Both the position numbers and the translations under genes were made by a program. Below, in pieces: positions 37,648 through 48,729 of a stretch of DNA of 64,000 nucleotides; positions within the stretch are counted from its first letter, which is position 1, and each line of letters starts with the position of its first letter. The notes under the pieces are model-generated. The model did no database searches. It saw nothing but the letters and a program-made list of their open reading frames with translations, and was not told the DNA's origin. The DNA lies in assembly GCF_000241955.1 (NCBI RefSeq), contig NC_016818.1, positions 2,728,001 through 2,792,000 of the forward strand, written 5' to 3'. The DNA comes from Rahnella aquatilis CIP 78.65 = ATCC 33071 (GTDB lineage Bacteria; Pseudomonadota; Gammaproteobacteria; Enterobacterales; Enterobacteriaceae).

Positions 37648-37671
37648 CCTCCCGGAAACGGGAGGTTTTTT
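37648..37671 (+). terminator. terminator after the sugar-binding protein gene
   Basis: CCTCCCG-GAAA-CGGGAGG followed by six T: a perfect 7-bp stem with a stable tetraloop. Confidence 0.93.
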
Positions 37672-37839
37672 CAGCATTTTTAAGCGCAGCACCTTGTCTT
37701 CTCCGCTCAACTTCCCCCCGTTTGCCCCGTGCGATCACAGAAATAAAGAAACATAATTTCAGAAGTAAAAATCTCAATAGCCGCAGGCCCCGCCAGACGT
37801 TAAAAACGTATTCTCCCTTTTCATATGGACATTGAAGCA

Positions 37840-39207
37840 ATGAGTACAGAAATCCTTTCGGTCAAGGAAAAGATTGGATACGGATTAGGCGACGCCGCCA
37901 GCCATATCATTTTCGATAACGTCATGCTCTACATGATGTTTTTCTATACCGATATTTTCGGCATTCCTGCGGGTTACGTCGGTACGATGTTCCTGCTGGC
38001 CCGCGCACTGGACGCGATTTCGGACCCCTGCATGGGATTACTGGCAGACCGTACCCGGACACGCTGGGGGAAATTCCGTCCTTATGTGCTGTTTGGCGCC
38101 ATTCCTTTCGGCATCGTCTGCGTCTTCACTTACACCACGCCAGAGCTGAGCATGAGCGGCAAAATGATTTATGCCGCCATCACTTATACGCTGCTGACGC
38201 TGATGTACACCGTGGTTAACATTCCTTATTGCGCTCTCGGCGGCGTGATCACCTCGAACCCGACGCAACGTATTTCACTGCAATCCTACCGCTTCGTGCT
38301 GGCCACGGCGGGCGGCATGTTGAGTACCGTGCTGATGATGCCGCTGGTTAAACTGATCGGCGGAGAAAATCAGGCGCTCGGTTATCAGGGTGGGATTGCG
38401 GTGCTGGCGATTGTCGCCGCCGTGATGCTGGCGATTTGCTTTGCCACCACCAAAGAACGTATTGATCCGGGTAAACCGACCGGCACCATGCGTGAAGATT
38501 TACGTGATATCTGGCACAACGACCAGTGGCGTATTGTCGGCCTGCTGACCATCCTCAACATCATTGCGGTCGCGGTACGTGGCGGTGCCATGATGTATTA
38601 CGTAACGTATATTCTCGGCAATCCGGTGCTGTTCGCCTGGTTCCTTGGCGTGTATTCCGTCGGCAACCTGTTAGGCAGTGCGCTGGCAAAACCGCTGACC
38701 GACTGGAAATGTAAGGTCAGCGTGTTCTGGTGGACTAACGCCATTCTGGCGGTGCTCAGCATCGGCATGTTCTTCCTGCCGGTGAACGGCAGTGTCCTGA
38801 TGTTTATCTTCATCTTCGTTATCGGCGTCCTCCATCAACTCGTGACCCCAATTCAGTGGGTGATGATGTCCGACACCGTCGATTACGGTGAATGGAACGA
38901 CGGCAAACGTCTGACAGGTATCAGTTTTGCAGGCACCCTGTTTGTTCTGAAACTGGGCCTGGCACTCGCGGGGGCCATGATCGGCTGGATGCTGGCCGGT
39001 GCCGGTTATCAGTCCGGTGCCGCTACCCAAAACAGCGCCACCATGACCAGCATTGTCGCGCTGTTCACCCTGGTTCCGGCGGTCTGCTACCTGCTGAGCG
39101 CCATCATCTGCAAACGTTATTACATTCTGCGCACCCCGCTGCTGCGCCGCATTCTTGACGAAGTCGCACAAGGCATCCGCCGCAATCAGCAAGAATTTAT
39201 GAAATGA
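37840..39207 (+). CDS. yicJ: glycoside-pentoside-hexuronide:cation symporter YicJ
   Basis: YicJ (455 residues) is a 12-helix GPH-family symporter expected to import alpha-xylosides such as isoprimeverose for YicI. LSVKEKIGYGLGDAASHIIFD at the N-terminus, the DRTRTRWGKFRPY loop and MMSDTVDYGEW are family signatures and match E. coli YicJ. I prefer the ATG at 37840 (MSTEILSVKEK) to that at 37825; neither has a strong ribosome site. Operon with yicI, separated by a repeat. Confidence 0.93.
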   Translation: MSTEILSVKEKIGYGLGDAASHIIFDNVMLYMMFFYTDIFGIPAGYVGTMFLLARALDAISDPCMGLLADRTRTRWGKFRPYVLFGAIPFGIVCVFTYTTPELSMSGKMIYAAITYTLLTLMYTVVNIPYCALGGVITSNPTQRISLQSYRFVLATAGGMLSTVLMMPLVKLIGGENQALGYQGGIAVLAIVAAVMLAICFATTKERIDPGKPTGTMREDLRDIWHNDQWRIVGLLTILNIIAVAVRGGAMMYYVTYILGNPVLFAWFLGVYSVGNLLGSALAKPLTDWKCKVSVFWWTNAILAVLSIGMFFLPVNGSVLMFIFIFVIGVLHQLVTPIQWVMMSDTVDYGEWNDGKRLTGISFAGTLFVLKLGLALAGAMIGWMLAGAGYQSGAATQNSATMTSIVALFTLVPAVCYLLSAIICKRYYILRTPLLRRILDEVAQGIRRNQQEFMK

Positions 39208-39249
39208 ATCTGCTGTTGAAGAATTGAAACTGATTTAACTGAACATGCC

Positions 39250-39369
39250 CAAAATCATTCGTGCTGAATCAAGGCGGCAACTGAGTGAATCCCCGGGAGC
39301 ATACATAAGTATGTGACCGGGGTTCGCGAAGGCAGCCAACGCAGAGTCAGTATGAAGGATGAAGGGCAA
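39250..39369 (+). repeat. ~120 bp palindromic repeat, copy 2 (between yicJ and yicI)
   Basis: Starts CAAAATCATTC and reaches AAGGATGAAGGGCAA. Central hairpin CCCCGG-gag-CATAC-ataa-GTATG-tga-CCGGGG. Compared with the copy at 20035 the inner arms changed on both sides (CTGAC/GTCAG versus CATAC/GTATG), so pairing is kept. It ends just before the yicI ribosome site (AGGAG, 39371-39375). Confidence 0.82.
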
Positions 39370-39384
39370 GAGGAGAAAAAATTA

Positions 39385-41709
39385 ATGAAAATCAGTGACG
39401 GTAACTGGTTGATCCAGGAAGGATTGTCACTCACACACCCGCTTCAGGTGTTTGAAGTACAACGCTCAGGTAATGAGATGGTGATTTACGCTGCGCCGAA
39501 AGATGCGTCGGAACGCGCCAGTCAGCTCGATTCGCCGCTGTTTACACTGCGTTTTTTCTCGCCGCAGACCGGCGTAATTGGCGTGCGTATTACCCATTTT
39601 GATGGCGAAATAGATAAAGGCCCGCATTACCCGTTAATGCAAACCGATACGCCGGAACTGCGCTTTGAGGACAACGATGAATTCGCCGCATTGTACAGCG
39701 GTGATCTGAGTGTTCGCGTCACCAAAGGCAATAACTGGACGCTGGATTTTCTGCGCAATGGCCGCCGGATCACCGGCAGTGTCGCGAAATCTAACGGCTA
39801 TGTTCAGGATGCGAAAACACAAAAAACCTACATGATGGAACGTCTGGATCTGGGCGTCGGCGAAACGGTTTACGGTCTGGGCGAGCGTTTCACCGCGCTG
39901 GTCAAAAACGGCCAGACCGTGGAGACATGGAACCGCGATGGCGGCACCAGCACCGAGCAGTCTTACAAAAACATTCCGTTCTACCTGACGAACCGCGGCT
40001 ACGGCGTGCTGGTGAATCATCCGGAATGTGTGTCATTTGAAGTTGGCTCCGAGAAAGTCTCTAAAGTGCAGTTCAGCGTGGAAGGCGAATATCTCGAATA
40101 TTTTGTAATCGATGGTCCGACGCCAAAAAAAGTACTCGACCGTTATACCCGTCTGACCGGCCGCCCTGCGCTGCCACCCGCCTGGTCATTTGGCCTGTGG
40201 CTGACCACCTCGTTTACCACCAACTATGATGAAGCGACGGTCAACAGCTTTATTGATGGCATGGCGGAACGTGAGCTGCCGTTGCATGTTTTCCATTTCG
40301 ACTGCTTCTGGATGAAGGCTTTCCAGTGGTGTGATTTTGAATGGGATCCGCAAACCTTCCCTGATCCTCAAGGCATGTTGCAACGCCTGAAAGCGCGCGG
40401 CCTGAAAATCTGCGTGTGGATCAACCCGTACATCGGCCAGAAATCGCCGCTGTTCCGCGAAGGCAAAGAAAAAGGCTATCTGCTCAAACGCCCTGACGGT
40501 CATGTCTGGCAGTGGGATAAATGGCAGGCCGGCATGGGGATTGTCGACTTCACCAATCCGCAGGCCTGCGAATGGTATGCAGGGCACCTGAAACGTCTGG
40601 TGGATATGGGCGTGGATTGCTTCAAAACTGACTTCGGCGAACGCATTCCAACCGACGTTATCTGGCACGACGGCAGTGATCCGCAGAAAATGCACAACCA
40701 TTACGCGTTTGTGTATAACAAACTGGTGTACGAAACCTTGCAGGATAAACTGGGCGCAGATGAAGCGGTGCTGTTCGCCCGCTCCGCCTCGGTGGGCGCG
40801 CAGCAATTCCCGGTTCACTGGGGGGGTGACTGCTACGCCACTTACGAATCCATGGCCGAAAGCCTGCGCGGCGGATTATCCATTGGCTTGTCCGGTTTTG
40901 GTTTCTGGAGCCACGACATCGGCGGATTCGAAAATACCGCACCGGCGCATATCTACAAACGCTGGTGCGCATTCGGCCTGCTCTCAAGCCACAGCCGTCT
41001 GCATGGCAGCAAATCCTATCGTGTGCCGTGGGTGTATGACGATGAAGCCTGCGATGTGGTACGTCAGTTCACGCAGCTTAAATGCCGCCTGATGCCGTAT
41101 CTCTATCCGGCTTCTGCACAGGCCGCCAGCCACGGAACGCCGGTGATGCGCGCCATGATGCTGGAGTTTCCTGACGATCCGGCATGCGATTATCTCGATC
41201 GCCAGTATATGCTTGGCGACGATTTGCTGGTGGCGCCGGTCTTCAGCGAAGAAGGCGACGTCGATTTCTATCTGCCACAAGGTCGCTGGACGCATCTTCT
41301 CAGTAACGATGTGGCCGAAGGTTCACGCTGGCATCGTCAGCAACATGGCTTCGACAGCCTGCCGCTGTATGTCCGTCCGAACACCTTGCTGGCGCTGGGC
41401 AGCAATAATCAGAAGCCGGATTACGATTACAGCCAGCAGCCTGAATTCCATCTGTTCGAACTGGAAGACGGCGCGGTGGCAGAAAGTGTGATTACTGATC
41501 TGAGCGGGAAGATTGTATTCACCCTGAAAGCCCAACGGCGGGATGGAGTAATTACAGTAACCCAGGAAGGCCAGGCATCAGGCTGGACACTTTGCCTGCG
41601 TAATCAGAAATCGGTCAGGGAAGTGAGCGGTGCTGCGCAGAAAGAAGGGGCGCTGGGGATATTGCTGACCCCGGCTGCCGGTGCAGGTCCGGTGGTGATA
41701 ACACTGTAA
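39385..41709 (+). CDS. yicI: alpha-xylosidase YicI (GH31)
   Basis: YicI (774 residues; E. coli 772) is a cytoplasmic retaining alpha-xylosidase that releases xylose from alpha-1,6-xylosides such as isoprimeverose. The nucleophile Asp is in [11 protein letters not shown] (near residue 416) and the acid/base Asp region [14 protein letters not shown] is intact. The N-terminal beta-sandwich begins [14 protein letters not shown], matching E. coli. AGGAG 9 bases upstream decides the ATG at 39385; the frame opens earlier within the repeat. Confidence 0.97.
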   Translation: MKISDGNWLIQEGLSLTHPLQVFEVQRSGNEMVIYAAPKDASERASQLDSPLFTLRFFSPQTGVIGVRITHFDGEIDKGPHYPLMQTDTPELRFEDNDEFAALYSGDLSVRVTKGNNWTLDFLRNGRRITGSVAKSNGYVQDAKTQKTYMMERLDLGVGETVYGLGERFTALVKNGQTVETWNRDGGTSTEQSYKNIPFYLTNRGYGVLVNHPECVSFEVGSEKVSKVQFSVEGEYLEYFVIDGPTPKKVLDRYTRLTGRPALPPAWSFGLWLTTSFTTNYDEATVNSFIDGMAERELPLHVFHFDCFWMKAFQWCDFEWDPQTFPDPQGMLQRLKARGLKICVWINPYIGQKSPLFREGKEKGYLLKRPDGHVWQWDKWQAGMGIVDFTNPQACEWYAGHLKRLVDMGVDCFKTDFGERIPTDVIWHDGSDPQKMHNHYAFVYNKLVYETLQDKLGADEAVLFARSASVGAQQFPVHWGGDCYATYESMAESLRGGLSIGLSGFGFWSHDIGGFENTAPAHIYKRWCAFGLLSSHSRLHGSKSYRVPWVYDDEACDVVRQFTQLKCRLMPYLYPASAQAASHGTPVMRAMMLEFPDDPACDYLDRQYMLGDDLLVAPVFSEEGDVDFYLPQGRWTHLLSNDVAEGSRWHRQQHGFDSLPLYVRPNTLLALGSNNQKPDYDYSQQPEFHLFELEDGAVAESVITDLSGKIVFTLKAQRRDGVITVTQEGQASGWTLCLRNQKSVREVSGAAQKEGALGILLTPAAGAGPVVITL

Positions 41710-41734
41710 TTTACTCTCTGGTATCAATGTATTC

Positions 41735-41768
41735 ATGCCCCGTTCGTCACTGAACGGGGCATTTTTTT
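41735..41768. terminator. terminator between yicI and xylR
   Basis: ATGCCCCGTTC pairs perfectly with GAACGGGGCAT (11 bp) and is followed by seven T. It ends yicJI and may also serve the convergent xylR. Confidence 0.93.
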
Positions 41769-41777
41769 ATGCGGCTT

Positions 41778-42965
41778 TCAGACATCCTGATAAACACTTT
41801 CGCCATGAATGCTGCGATATTCTTTAGGCGTCATTTCATAGCCTTTTTTGAATACCGAATAGAAATATTGCAGCGACGGATAGCCGCACATCTGTGAGAT
41901 TTCATTGATGGAAATCGAAGTGGCGGCCAGCAGGTTACGGGCGCGGTCAAGTTTTTCTTCGTGGATCACGCCATGAATCGTCTGTCCGGTTTCATCCTTA
42001 AAACGCTTTTCGAGATTAGAACGCGACATGCCGATGGCATCGAGAACTTGTTCAACCTTAATACCTTTGCAGGCATGGTAACGGATGTAATGCATCGCCT
42101 GAATGACGGCCGGATCACGCAGTGATCGGAAATCCGTTGAGCGGCGTTCTACCACTTTCACCGGTGGTACCAGAATGCGCTGTAACGGCAAATCGCGCTG
42201 ATCCAGTAACTGATGCAGAAGCTTCGCGGCGCGATAGCCCATCTGACGCGTGCCCTGTACCACGGATGATAAGGCGACACGCGACAGGTAGCGCGTCAGT
42301 TCCTCATTATCGATACCAATGACGCTGAGTTTTTCTGGCACAGGAATATTCAGATGTTCACACACCTGTAACAAATGGCGCGCGCGGGCGTCAGTGACCG
42401 CAATAATGCCGGTTTGCTGCGGCAGTGTCTGGATCCAGTCCGCCAGCCGGTTCTGGGCGTGCTGCCAGTTTTCCGGTGCTGTTTCCATGCCCTGATAGAC
42501 CACGCCCTGATACTGCTCGGCAGACACCAGTTTCCTGAATGCATGCTCGCGTTCCTGTGCCCAGCGTTTTCCGCCCGCGTCGGGCAAACCGTAAAACGCA
42601 AAACGGTTAATCCCTTTCTCTTTCAGGTGCATAAAGGCCGCTTCAACCAGTGCGTAGTTGTCGGTAGCGATATAATGTACTGGCGGATAATCCTCTTCCT
42701 GATGATAAGACCCGCCCACCCCGACAATGGGTACATTGAGGCCTTCGAGCAACGTTTCAATTTCACGGTCATCAAAATCGGCGATCACGCCATCACCCAG
42801 CCAGTCTTTAATGTTGTCTATGCGACAGCGGAAATCCTCCTCAATGAAAATATCCCAGTCGCTTTGTGAGGCCTGAAGGTATTCACCCACACCTTCGACA
42901 ACCTGACGGTCATAGACTTTGTTGGCGTTAAATAACAACGTGATCCGATAACGTTTTTCAAACAT
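41778..42965 (-). CDS. xylR: xylose operon activator XylR
   Basis: XylR (395 residues) activates xylAB and xylFGH when bound to xylose. The N-terminal part is a periplasmic-binding-like xylose sensor (ITLLFNANKVYDRQVVEGVG). The C-terminal AraC-type DNA-binding domain is near residues 290-385 (SISINEISQMCGYPSLQYFY). Its position downstream of xylFGH in the same orientation matches E. coli. Confidence 0.96.
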   Translation of the reverse strand: MFEKRYRITLLFNANKVYDRQVVEGVGEYLQASQSDWDIFIEEDFRCRIDNIKDWLGDGVIADFDDREIETLLEGLNVPIVGVGGSYHQEEDYPPVHYIATDNYALVEAAFMHLKEKGINRFAFYGLPDAGGKRWAQEREHAFRKLVSAEQYQGVVYQGMETAPENWQHAQNRLADWIQTLPQQTGIIAVTDARARHLLQVCEHLNIPVPEKLSVIGIDNEELTRYLSRVALSSVVQGTRQMGYRAAKLLHQLLDQRDLPLQRILVPPVKVVERRSTDFRSLRDPAVIQAMHYIRYHACKGIKVEQVLDAIGMSRSNLEKRFKDETGQTIHGVIHEEKLDRARNLLAATSISINEISQMCGYPSLQYFYSVFKKGYEMTPKEYRSIHGESVYQDV

Positions 42966-43007
42966 GCCTGTCTCTCACCGGTTTTCTAATAGACTAAAGC
43001 CTCATTC

Positions 43008-43039
43008 ATTTGTACTCATGAATGAGGCTGATTGGGTTG
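43008..43039 (-). other. hairpin between xylH and xylR
   Basis: AGCCTCATTCAT and ATGAATGAGGCT form a perfect 12-bp stem with an 8-base loop, followed on the minus strand by only TTTAG. It may be a weak terminator or a stabiliser at the end of xylFGH, letting xylR be expressed at a lower level. Confidence 0.6.
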
Positions 43040-43146
43040 GTCAATAGCACAACGCCATGGCTTACGTAGATTTGGCTTAGTGAATTTGTGAGGTTGCTCA
43101 GACTTTCCTAAGTGACCACCCGTAATCACTGCCATCTCTGCTGACT

Positions 43147-44346
43147 TTATGCACGTCGTTTGGTCGCCGAATCCATCCAGACCGCCAGCAGTAAAATCGC
43201 GCCTTTCACGATGTACTGCCAGAACGTCGGCACATCCAGCATGCTCATGCCATTATCCAGCGAGGCCATAATGAACGCGCCCATCACCGCACCGGCCACG
43301 CTACCGACACCGCCTGCCAGACTCGTTCCGCCAATAACACAGGCGGCAATGGCGTCCAGTTCTGCGATATTCCCCGCCGAAGGCGAACCTGCCCCCAACC
43401 GCGAACTGAGGATCAAACCGGCAATCGCTACCATCAGACCGTTTATTGCAAACACCGCCAGTTTGCTGCGCTCGACGTTAACGCCGGATAATCGTGCCGC
43501 TTCAATGTTGCCACCAATCGCATAAATACGGCGGCCAAATGCGGTGCGGGAGGCCATAAACATCCCGCCCAACATCAGCGCCACCAGAATCAACACCGGC
43601 GTTGGCACGCCGCGATAATCATTGAGCAGGTAAATAGCGCCCAGTGCGATAATCGCAGTGAGTGCCTGGCGGGTCACATCACTTTTTGCCGCAGTCAGCG
43701 GCAAACCCAGCGCCGCCCGCTGTTTGCGTCTGCGCCACTGCCAGCCAATAAACAGGGCCAGCGCAATGGCACCTATACCAAAACCGAAAGAATCCGGCAG
43801 ATAACTCTGACCAATTAACGACATTGCCGGTGTCGTCGGCGACACCGTAGTGCCGCTGGTGATACCAATCAGAATACCGCGAAACGCCAGCATCCCGGCC
43901 AGGGTCACGATAAACGACGGTACCTTGCGATACGCCACCCACCAGCCATTCCACGCGCCCAGCAACAATCCGAGCGCCAGCGTAACCACAATGGTGAGGG
44001 GTAAAGGCCAGCCGAGCCAGACGTCGAATATCGCCGCCGCACCACCCAGTAATCCCATCATGGAGCCGACGGACAAGTCGATTTCTGCCGAGATAATCAC
44101 GAATACCATGCCAACAGCCAGAATGCCGGTGATAGCGGTCTGACGCAGCAGGTTAGACACGTTGCGCGCACTGATATACGCGCCATCTGTGGTGAGACTG
44201 AAAAAGACGATGATCACCGCAATCGCCGCCAGCATGACGAAGACCTGCAAGTTGATATTCTTCAGCTTGTGCATGGAAAACAGGGCATCAGCTTCGCTAT
44301 TGCTGGCAGACGCGGGTGTCGTCCCTGGTTGGGAAAATTTAGACAT
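43147..44346 (-). CDS. xylH: xylose ABC transporter permease XylH
   Basis: XylH (399 residues) is the membrane subunit of the XylFGH xylose importer, with about ten helices of the BPD_transp_2 type ([20 protein letters not shown] and [16 protein letters not shown]). AGGAG about 8 bases before the ATG at 44346 decides the start; a GTG three codons earlier overlaps that site. The start lies inside the end of xylG. Confidence 0.96.
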   Translation of the reverse strand: MSKFSQPGTTPASASNSEADALFSMHKLKNINLQVFVMLAAIAVIIVFFSLTTDGAYISARNVSNLLRQTAITGILAVGMVFVIISAEIDLSVGSMMGLLGGAAAIFDVWLGWPLPLTIVVTLALGLLLGAWNGWWVAYRKVPSFIVTLAGMLAFRGILIGITSGTTVSPTTPAMSLIGQSYLPDSFGFGIGAIALALFIGWQWRRRKQRAALGLPLTAAKSDVTRQALTAIIALGAIYLLNDYRGVPTPVLILVALMLGGMFMASRTAFGRRIYAIGGNIEAARLSGVNVERSKLAVFAINGLMVAIAGLILSSRLGAGSPSAGNIAELDAIAACVIGGTSLAGGVGSVAGAVMGAFIMASLDNGMSMLDVPTFWQYIVKGAILLLAVWMDSATKRRA

Positions 44347-45880
44347 AAGCTTCACTCCTCAATGCGGCTTCCATGACCTGTTCCTGACTTAAATTGTTAT
44401 TATCCAGACAGGCTTTGACCTGCCCGAGATGCATGACTACCACGCGGTCACTCAGCCCCAGCACTTCGGGTAACTCTGACGAAATCACAATAATCGCCAT
44501 CCCCTGCGCCGCAAGCTGGCCGATCAGTTTGTAGATTTCATGTTTTGCCCCGACGTCGATCCCGCGAGTCGGTTCATCAAGAATGAGGATTTTGGGTTTT
44601 AGCAGCAGGCACCTCGCCAGAATGGCTTTTTGCTGATTGCCACCGCTAAGCCGCCCGATCGCCAGTTCCGGCGACGAGGTTTTAATTTTGAGTTGCTTCA
44701 CCGATTCGCTGATAGTGTGCTGTTCTTCGGCTTCGCGCAGAACACCGCCAGCGCTGAACTGACTTAACGCCGCCAGTGTGATATTGCTGCCTACCGCCAT
44801 AACCGGCACGATGCCGTCACGCTTACGGTCTTCAGGCACCATCGCCAGTCCGCGGCGCATTGCATCGCGGCAATCGGTGATCTGCACTTTCTCGCCTTGC
44901 AGCCAGATATCGCCAGACCAGCGTCCGGGATAAACACCGAATAAACACTCCATCATCTCAGTCCTTCCGGCCCCAACCAGCCCGGCAACACCCAGCACTT
45001 CGCCCTGCCGCAGGTCAAAACCGGCGTTATCCACCCGTTTGATATGGCGGTTCACCGGATGCCAGGCGTTAAGATTTTCTACCCGCAAAATCTGCTCACC
45101 GATCTGCCGTTCACGCGGTGGAAAGAGTTCCGTCAGTTCGCGCCCCACCATCATGGCGATAATATCTTTCTCCGACGTTCCGGCGGCATTGCAGGTGGCA
45201 ATATGTCGGCCATCGCGGATAACACACAGTTTGTCAGATATCGCTTTGACTTCATTGAGTTTGTGGGAAATATAAATGCAGGCGATATCGTGATGGCGCA
45301 GGTCTCGAATGATATCGAGCAAAATCGCGGTTTCACTTTCGGTCAATGACGCCGTCGGTTCGTCCAGCACCAGCAACCGGACCTGCTTGTTCAGCGCTTT
45401 GGCAATTTCAACCAGTTGCCGCTGCCCCAGCCCCAGTTCCCCGACCAGCGTATGCGGATCAATATTGAGTTTTACCTGGGCCAGCATGCGCTGACAGCGC
45501 AGATACATTTTGTCGGTATCGAGCATGCCGTAGCTGCCCCACTCATTTCCCAGAAACATGTTTTCCAGCACGCTGAGTTGTTTTACCAGCGCCAGTTCCT
45601 GATGAATAATGGCAATACCCTTTTGTTCAGTATCCCGGATACCTTTTGCAATAAGACGTTCCCCTGAAAAATAAATTTCCCCTTCAAACGTACCGTCCGG
45701 ATAAATACCGCACAGCACTTTCATTAAGGTGGATTTCCCCGATCCGTTCTCACCACACAGCGACAACACCTCTCCGGCAGATAATGTCAGGCTGATATTA
45801 TCCACCGCTTTAACTGCGCCGAATTTCTTGGTGATATTGCGCATATCCAGCAAAGGTAATTTTTCATATTGTTCTGGCAT
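44339..45880 (-). CDS. xylG: xylose ABC transporter ATPase XylG
   Basis: XylG (513 residues, same as E. coli) has two ABC ATPase halves. The first has Walker [10 protein letters not shown] and [12 protein letters not shown]. The second has a degenerate Walker A (GLVGAGRTE) and [20 protein letters not shown] with [13 protein letters not shown], as is usual for sugar ABC ATPases of this class. It is separated from xylF by a hairpin. Confidence 0.97.
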   Translation of the reverse strand: MPEQYEKLPLLDMRNITKKFGAVKAVDNISLTLSAGEVLSLCGENGSGKSTLMKVLCGIYPDGTFEGEIYFSGERLIAKGIRDTEQKGIAIIHQELALVKQLSVLENMFLGNEWGSYGMLDTDKMYLRCQRMLAQVKLNIDPHTLVGELGLGQRQLVEIAKALNKQVRLLVLDEPTASLTESETAILLDIIRDLRHHDIACIYISHKLNEVKAISDKLCVIRDGRHIATCNAAGTSEKDIIAMMVGRELTELFPPRERQIGEQILRVENLNAWHPVNRHIKRVDNAGFDLRQGEVLGVAGLVGAGRTEMMECLFGVYPGRWSGDIWLQGEKVQITDCRDAMRRGLAMVPEDRKRDGIVPVMAVGSNITLAALSQFSAGGVLREAEEQHTISESVKQLKIKTSSPELAIGRLSGGNQQKAILARCLLLKPKILILDEPTRGIDVGAKHEIYKLIGQLAAQGMAIIVISSELPEVLGLSDRVVVMHLGQVKACLDNNNLSQEQVMEAALRSEAYV

Positions 45881-45893
45881 TTACACCTCCAGC

Positions 45894-45926
45894 AGAAACA
45901 ACACCTCGACAGGAAGTGTTGTTTCT
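45894..45926 (-). other. hairpin between xylF and xylG
   Basis: AGAAACAACAC and GTGTTGTTTCT make a perfect 11-bp stem with an 11-base loop. It lies just after the xylF stop on the minus strand. Such structures often protect the binding-protein part of the transcript and give it higher expression than the ATPase. Confidence 0.7.
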
Positions 45927-45944
45927 ACAGAAAATATTGAAAAA

Positions 45945-46940
45945 TTAAAGGTCTGATTTTTTATGGAACCCGTCAGCCACCACGGTGCTTTCGATATTAT
46001 TTTTATCCACCGGGATCGGGGTTAATAAATAAGAAGGCACTTCTTTTTTACCGTTATTTAATGTGGCATTGGATTTTGGCGTTTCTCCTTTACCTAACTG
46101 CACGGCAATTTCTGCTGCGTCATTGGCCAGTTTGGTAATCGGCTTATAGACGGTCATCGTTTGAGTACCGGCTTCGATACGTTTAATCGCAGCAAGATCG
46201 GCATCCTGCCCGGAAATGGCTACTTTTCCTGCCAGCCCTTGCGCTGACAGCGCCTGCACTGCACCACCGGCCGTCGCATCGTTAGACGCCACCACCGCAT
46301 CAATTTTATTGTTGTTAGCCGTCAGGGCATTTTCCATAATTTTCAGGGCGTTTTCAGGTAACCAGCCGTCAGCCCACTGATCGCCCACGACTTTAATCTT
46401 GCCGTCTTTGATGAGCGGGTTCAGCACTTTCATTTGTCCCGCGCGGAACAGCTTGGCGTTGTTATCCACCGGTGAGCCGCCCATCAGGAAATAATTCCCC
46501 TGCGGTACGCGCTCAACCAGGCTTTGCGCCTGCAATTCGCCGACCTTTTCATTGTCAAAAGAGATATAAAAATCAATGTCCGCATTGTTAATCATGCGGT
46601 CATAAGCCAGCACCTTGATGCCTTCCTGCTTTGCCTCGGCAATCACGTTACTGAGCACTTCACCGTTATAGGGGATGATGACCAGCACATCGACGCCGCG
46701 ATTGATCATATTCTCAATCTGCGCCATTTGTGTTTCTTCATTGCCGTTGGCGGATTGCACAAAAACATCCGCCCCCAGCGTTTTGGCTTTAGCCACAAAA
46801 ATATCACGGTCTTTTTGCCAGCGTTCTAAACGTAAGTCATCAATAGCCATACCAATTTTTATTTCTTTCGCTAACCCTGACTGGCTAAAAAGCACTAATG
46901 CGGCACAGGCAGAAAGAATTACTTTATTCATTTTCATCAT
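45945..46940 (-). CDS. xylF: periplasmic D-xylose-binding protein XylF
   Basis: XylF (about 331 residues) binds xylose in the periplasm for XylGH. A signal peptide ends at GLA-KEIKIGMAIDD (about residue 24). KEIKIGMAIDDLRLERWQKD and DFYISFDNEKVGELQAQSL match E. coli nearly residue for residue. AAAGG lies 6 bases before the ATG at 46940; ATG 46937 is equally possible, while the longer upstream frame is not. Divergent from xylA. Confidence 0.96.
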   Translation of the reverse strand: MMKMNKVILSACAALVLFSQSGLAKEIKIGMAIDDLRLERWQKDRDIFVAKAKTLGADVFVQSANGNEETQMAQIENMINRGVDVLVIIPYNGEVLSNVIAEAKQEGIKVLAYDRMINNADIDFYISFDNEKVGELQAQSLVERVPQGNYFLMGGSPVDNNAKLFRAGQMKVLNPLIKDGKIKVVGDQWADGWLPENALKIMENALTANNNKIDAVVASNDATAGGAVQALSAQGLAGKVAISGQDADLAAIKRIEAGTQTMTVYKPITKLANDAAEIAVQLGKGETPKSNATLNNGKKEVPSYLLTPIPVDKNNIESTVVADGFHKKSDL

Positions 46941-47318
46941 GTCAGACCTTTTATAAGAATAAGTAGAGGCAGATACAGAGAAGTGCGTACAGCAATGACA
47001 CAAGGATTGTTGTCGCTGGGTAATTAATCGGCAATTGCAGATTTTAATCACTGCGTTACGATTTTTTGTTTATTTTAGGAATTATGATGGGGATCATGGT
47101 TTGATTGTAATACGCACAAGCCTGATACTTTTATTATCGGGATATCGTGGAGAATGGATAAAAACAGCAAGAAAAAACGTTATTTATGCGATCTGCCGCA
47201 CACTTAATAATTCTATTAAATTGAGTGTGAAATAACGTAATTGTGAGATGTCACGTCAACTCCGAAGATAGAGCCTCAGCCTCCCAGTCCCGCTGGGCCC
47301 GTTTTCAAGGAGTTTTCA
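46941..47318. promoter_or_regulatory. xylF-xylA divergent control region with CRP site
   Basis: This 378-base gap separates the divergent xylFGH and xylAB operons. TGCGA-tctgcc-GCACA (47187-47202) followed by ACTT and then GAGTGTGAAATAACGTAATTG closely resembles the E. coli xylA promoter, where the first word is the CRP site and TAACRT the -10. XylR boxes should lie just upstream but I could not place them reliably. TAACGT at 47233-47238 is the probable xylA -10. Confidence 0.65.
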
Positions 47319-48638
47319 ATGCACGCATATTTCGACAAGCTCGACGCAGTTCGCTACGAAGGTGCTAACAGCACTAACCCGCTGGCATTCCGTCATTACA
47401 ACCCTGAAGAAGTGATCCTCGGCAAAACGATGGCTGAGCATCTGCGTTTCGCGGCTTGTTACTGGCACACCTTCTGCTGGAATGGTAATGACATGTTCGG
47501 TGTGGGCGCGTTTGACCGTCCGTGGCAACAACCCGGCGACGCGCTGGCGCTGGCCAAAAGTAAAGCGGATGTCGCTTTCGAATTCTTCCAGAAACTGAAT
47601 GTGCCTTATTATTGCTTCCATGATGTGGATGTCTCGCCGGAAGGCGCATCGCTGAAAGAATATGTGAACAATTTTGCCGTCATGACTGACGTGCTGGCAC
47701 AAAAACAGGAAGACAGCGGCGTAAAATTGTTGTGGGGTACAGCTAACTGCTTTACCAATCCACGTTACGGCGCAGGTGCGGCGACCAATCCTAATCCAGA
47801 AATTTATACCTGGGCCGCAACACAGGTTGTGCATGCCATGAATGCCACCAAACAGCTGGGCGGCGAAAACTACGTGCTGTGGGGTGGCCGTGAAGGCTAC
47901 GAAACCCTGCTCAATACTGACCTTCGTCAGGAACGCGAACAATTGGGTCGCTTCATGCAAATGGTCGTTGAGCACAAACATAAAATCGGTTTCCAGGGCA
48001 CCCTGCTGATCGAACCCAAACCGCAGGAACCGACCAAACATCAGTACGATTATGATGTCGCTTCCGTCTATGGCTTCCTGAAACAGTTTGGTCTGGAAAA
48101 AGAGATCAAAGTGAATATTGAGGCCAATCACGCCACCCTGGCCGGTCACTCATTCCACCATGAAATTGCTAACGCAATTGCTCTCGGTATCTTCGGCTCT
48201 GTGGATGCCAACCGTGGCGACCCGCAATGTGGCTGGGATACCGATCAGTTCCCGAACAGTGTGGAAGAAAATGCGCTGGTGATGTATGAAATCATCAAAG
48301 CGGGCGGGTTCACCACCGGCGGCCTGAATTTTGACTCTAAAGTGCGCCGTCAGAGCACCGACAAATACGATCTGTTCTACGGTCATATCGGCGGAATGGA
48401 CACCATGGCGCTGGCGCTGAAAGTGGCAGCCCGTATGATTGAAAGCCGTGAGCTGGATAAACACGTTGCTCAACGTTATGCAGGCTGGAATACCGAGCTG
48501 GGTCAGCAAATCCTGCAAGGTAAAATGTCGCTGGAATCCCTGAGCAACTATGCGCAACAAAATGCGCTGGCGCCTCAGCACCAGAGCGGCCAGCAGGAGC
48601 GTCTGGAGAATCTGGTTAACCGTTATCTGTTTGGTTAA
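47319..48638 (+). CDS. xylA: xylose isomerase XylA
   Basis: XylA (439 residues; E. coli 440) converts D-xylose to D-xylulose using two divalent metals. The catalytic His is in [13 protein letters not shown], and metal ligands lie in [31 protein letters not shown] and [16 protein letters not shown]. All are intact. AAGGAG precedes the ATG by about 8 bases. First gene of xylAB. Confidence 0.98.
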   Translation: MHAYFDKLDAVRYEGANSTNPLAFRHYNPEEVILGKTMAEHLRFAACYWHTFCWNGNDMFGVGAFDRPWQQPGDALALAKSKADVAFEFFQKLNVPYYCFHDVDVSPEGASLKEYVNNFAVMTDVLAQKQEDSGVKLLWGTANCFTNPRYGAGAATNPNPEIYTWAATQVVHAMNATKQLGGENYVLWGGREGYETLLNTDLRQEREQLGRFMQMVVEHKHKIGFQGTLLIEPKPQEPTKHQYDYDVASVYGFLKQFGLEKEIKVNIEANHATLAGHSFHHEIANAIALGIFGSVDANRGDPQCGWDTDQFPNSVEENALVMYEIIKAGGFTTGGLNFDSKVRRQSTDKYDLFYGHIGGMDTMALALKVAARMIESRELDKHVAQRYAGWNTELGQQILQGKMSLESLSNYAQQNALAPQHQSGQQERLENLVNRYLFG

Positions 48639-48655
48639 TTGGCTAAAATAAGCTG

Positions 48656-48690
48656 ACGCCCTGCCCGCTGTGTGCGGAGTTGCAGGGCGT
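48656..48690 (+). other. hairpin between xylA and xylB
   Basis: ACGCCCTGC and GCAGGGCGT make a perfect 9-bp stem 17 bases after xylA, without a following T run. It probably stabilises or processes the xylA mRNA so that XylA exceeds XylB. Confidence 0.7.
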
Positions 48691-48729
48691 TGAACGTTAC
48701 AGATTCGGGTTAACGGATAAGGGAAAACT

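Noticed and set aside
47241..47256. TGTGAGATGTCACG as the xylA CRP site
   Set aside because: The halves are 4 bases apart, not 6; the word at 47187 aligns better with the E. coli xylA CRP site.
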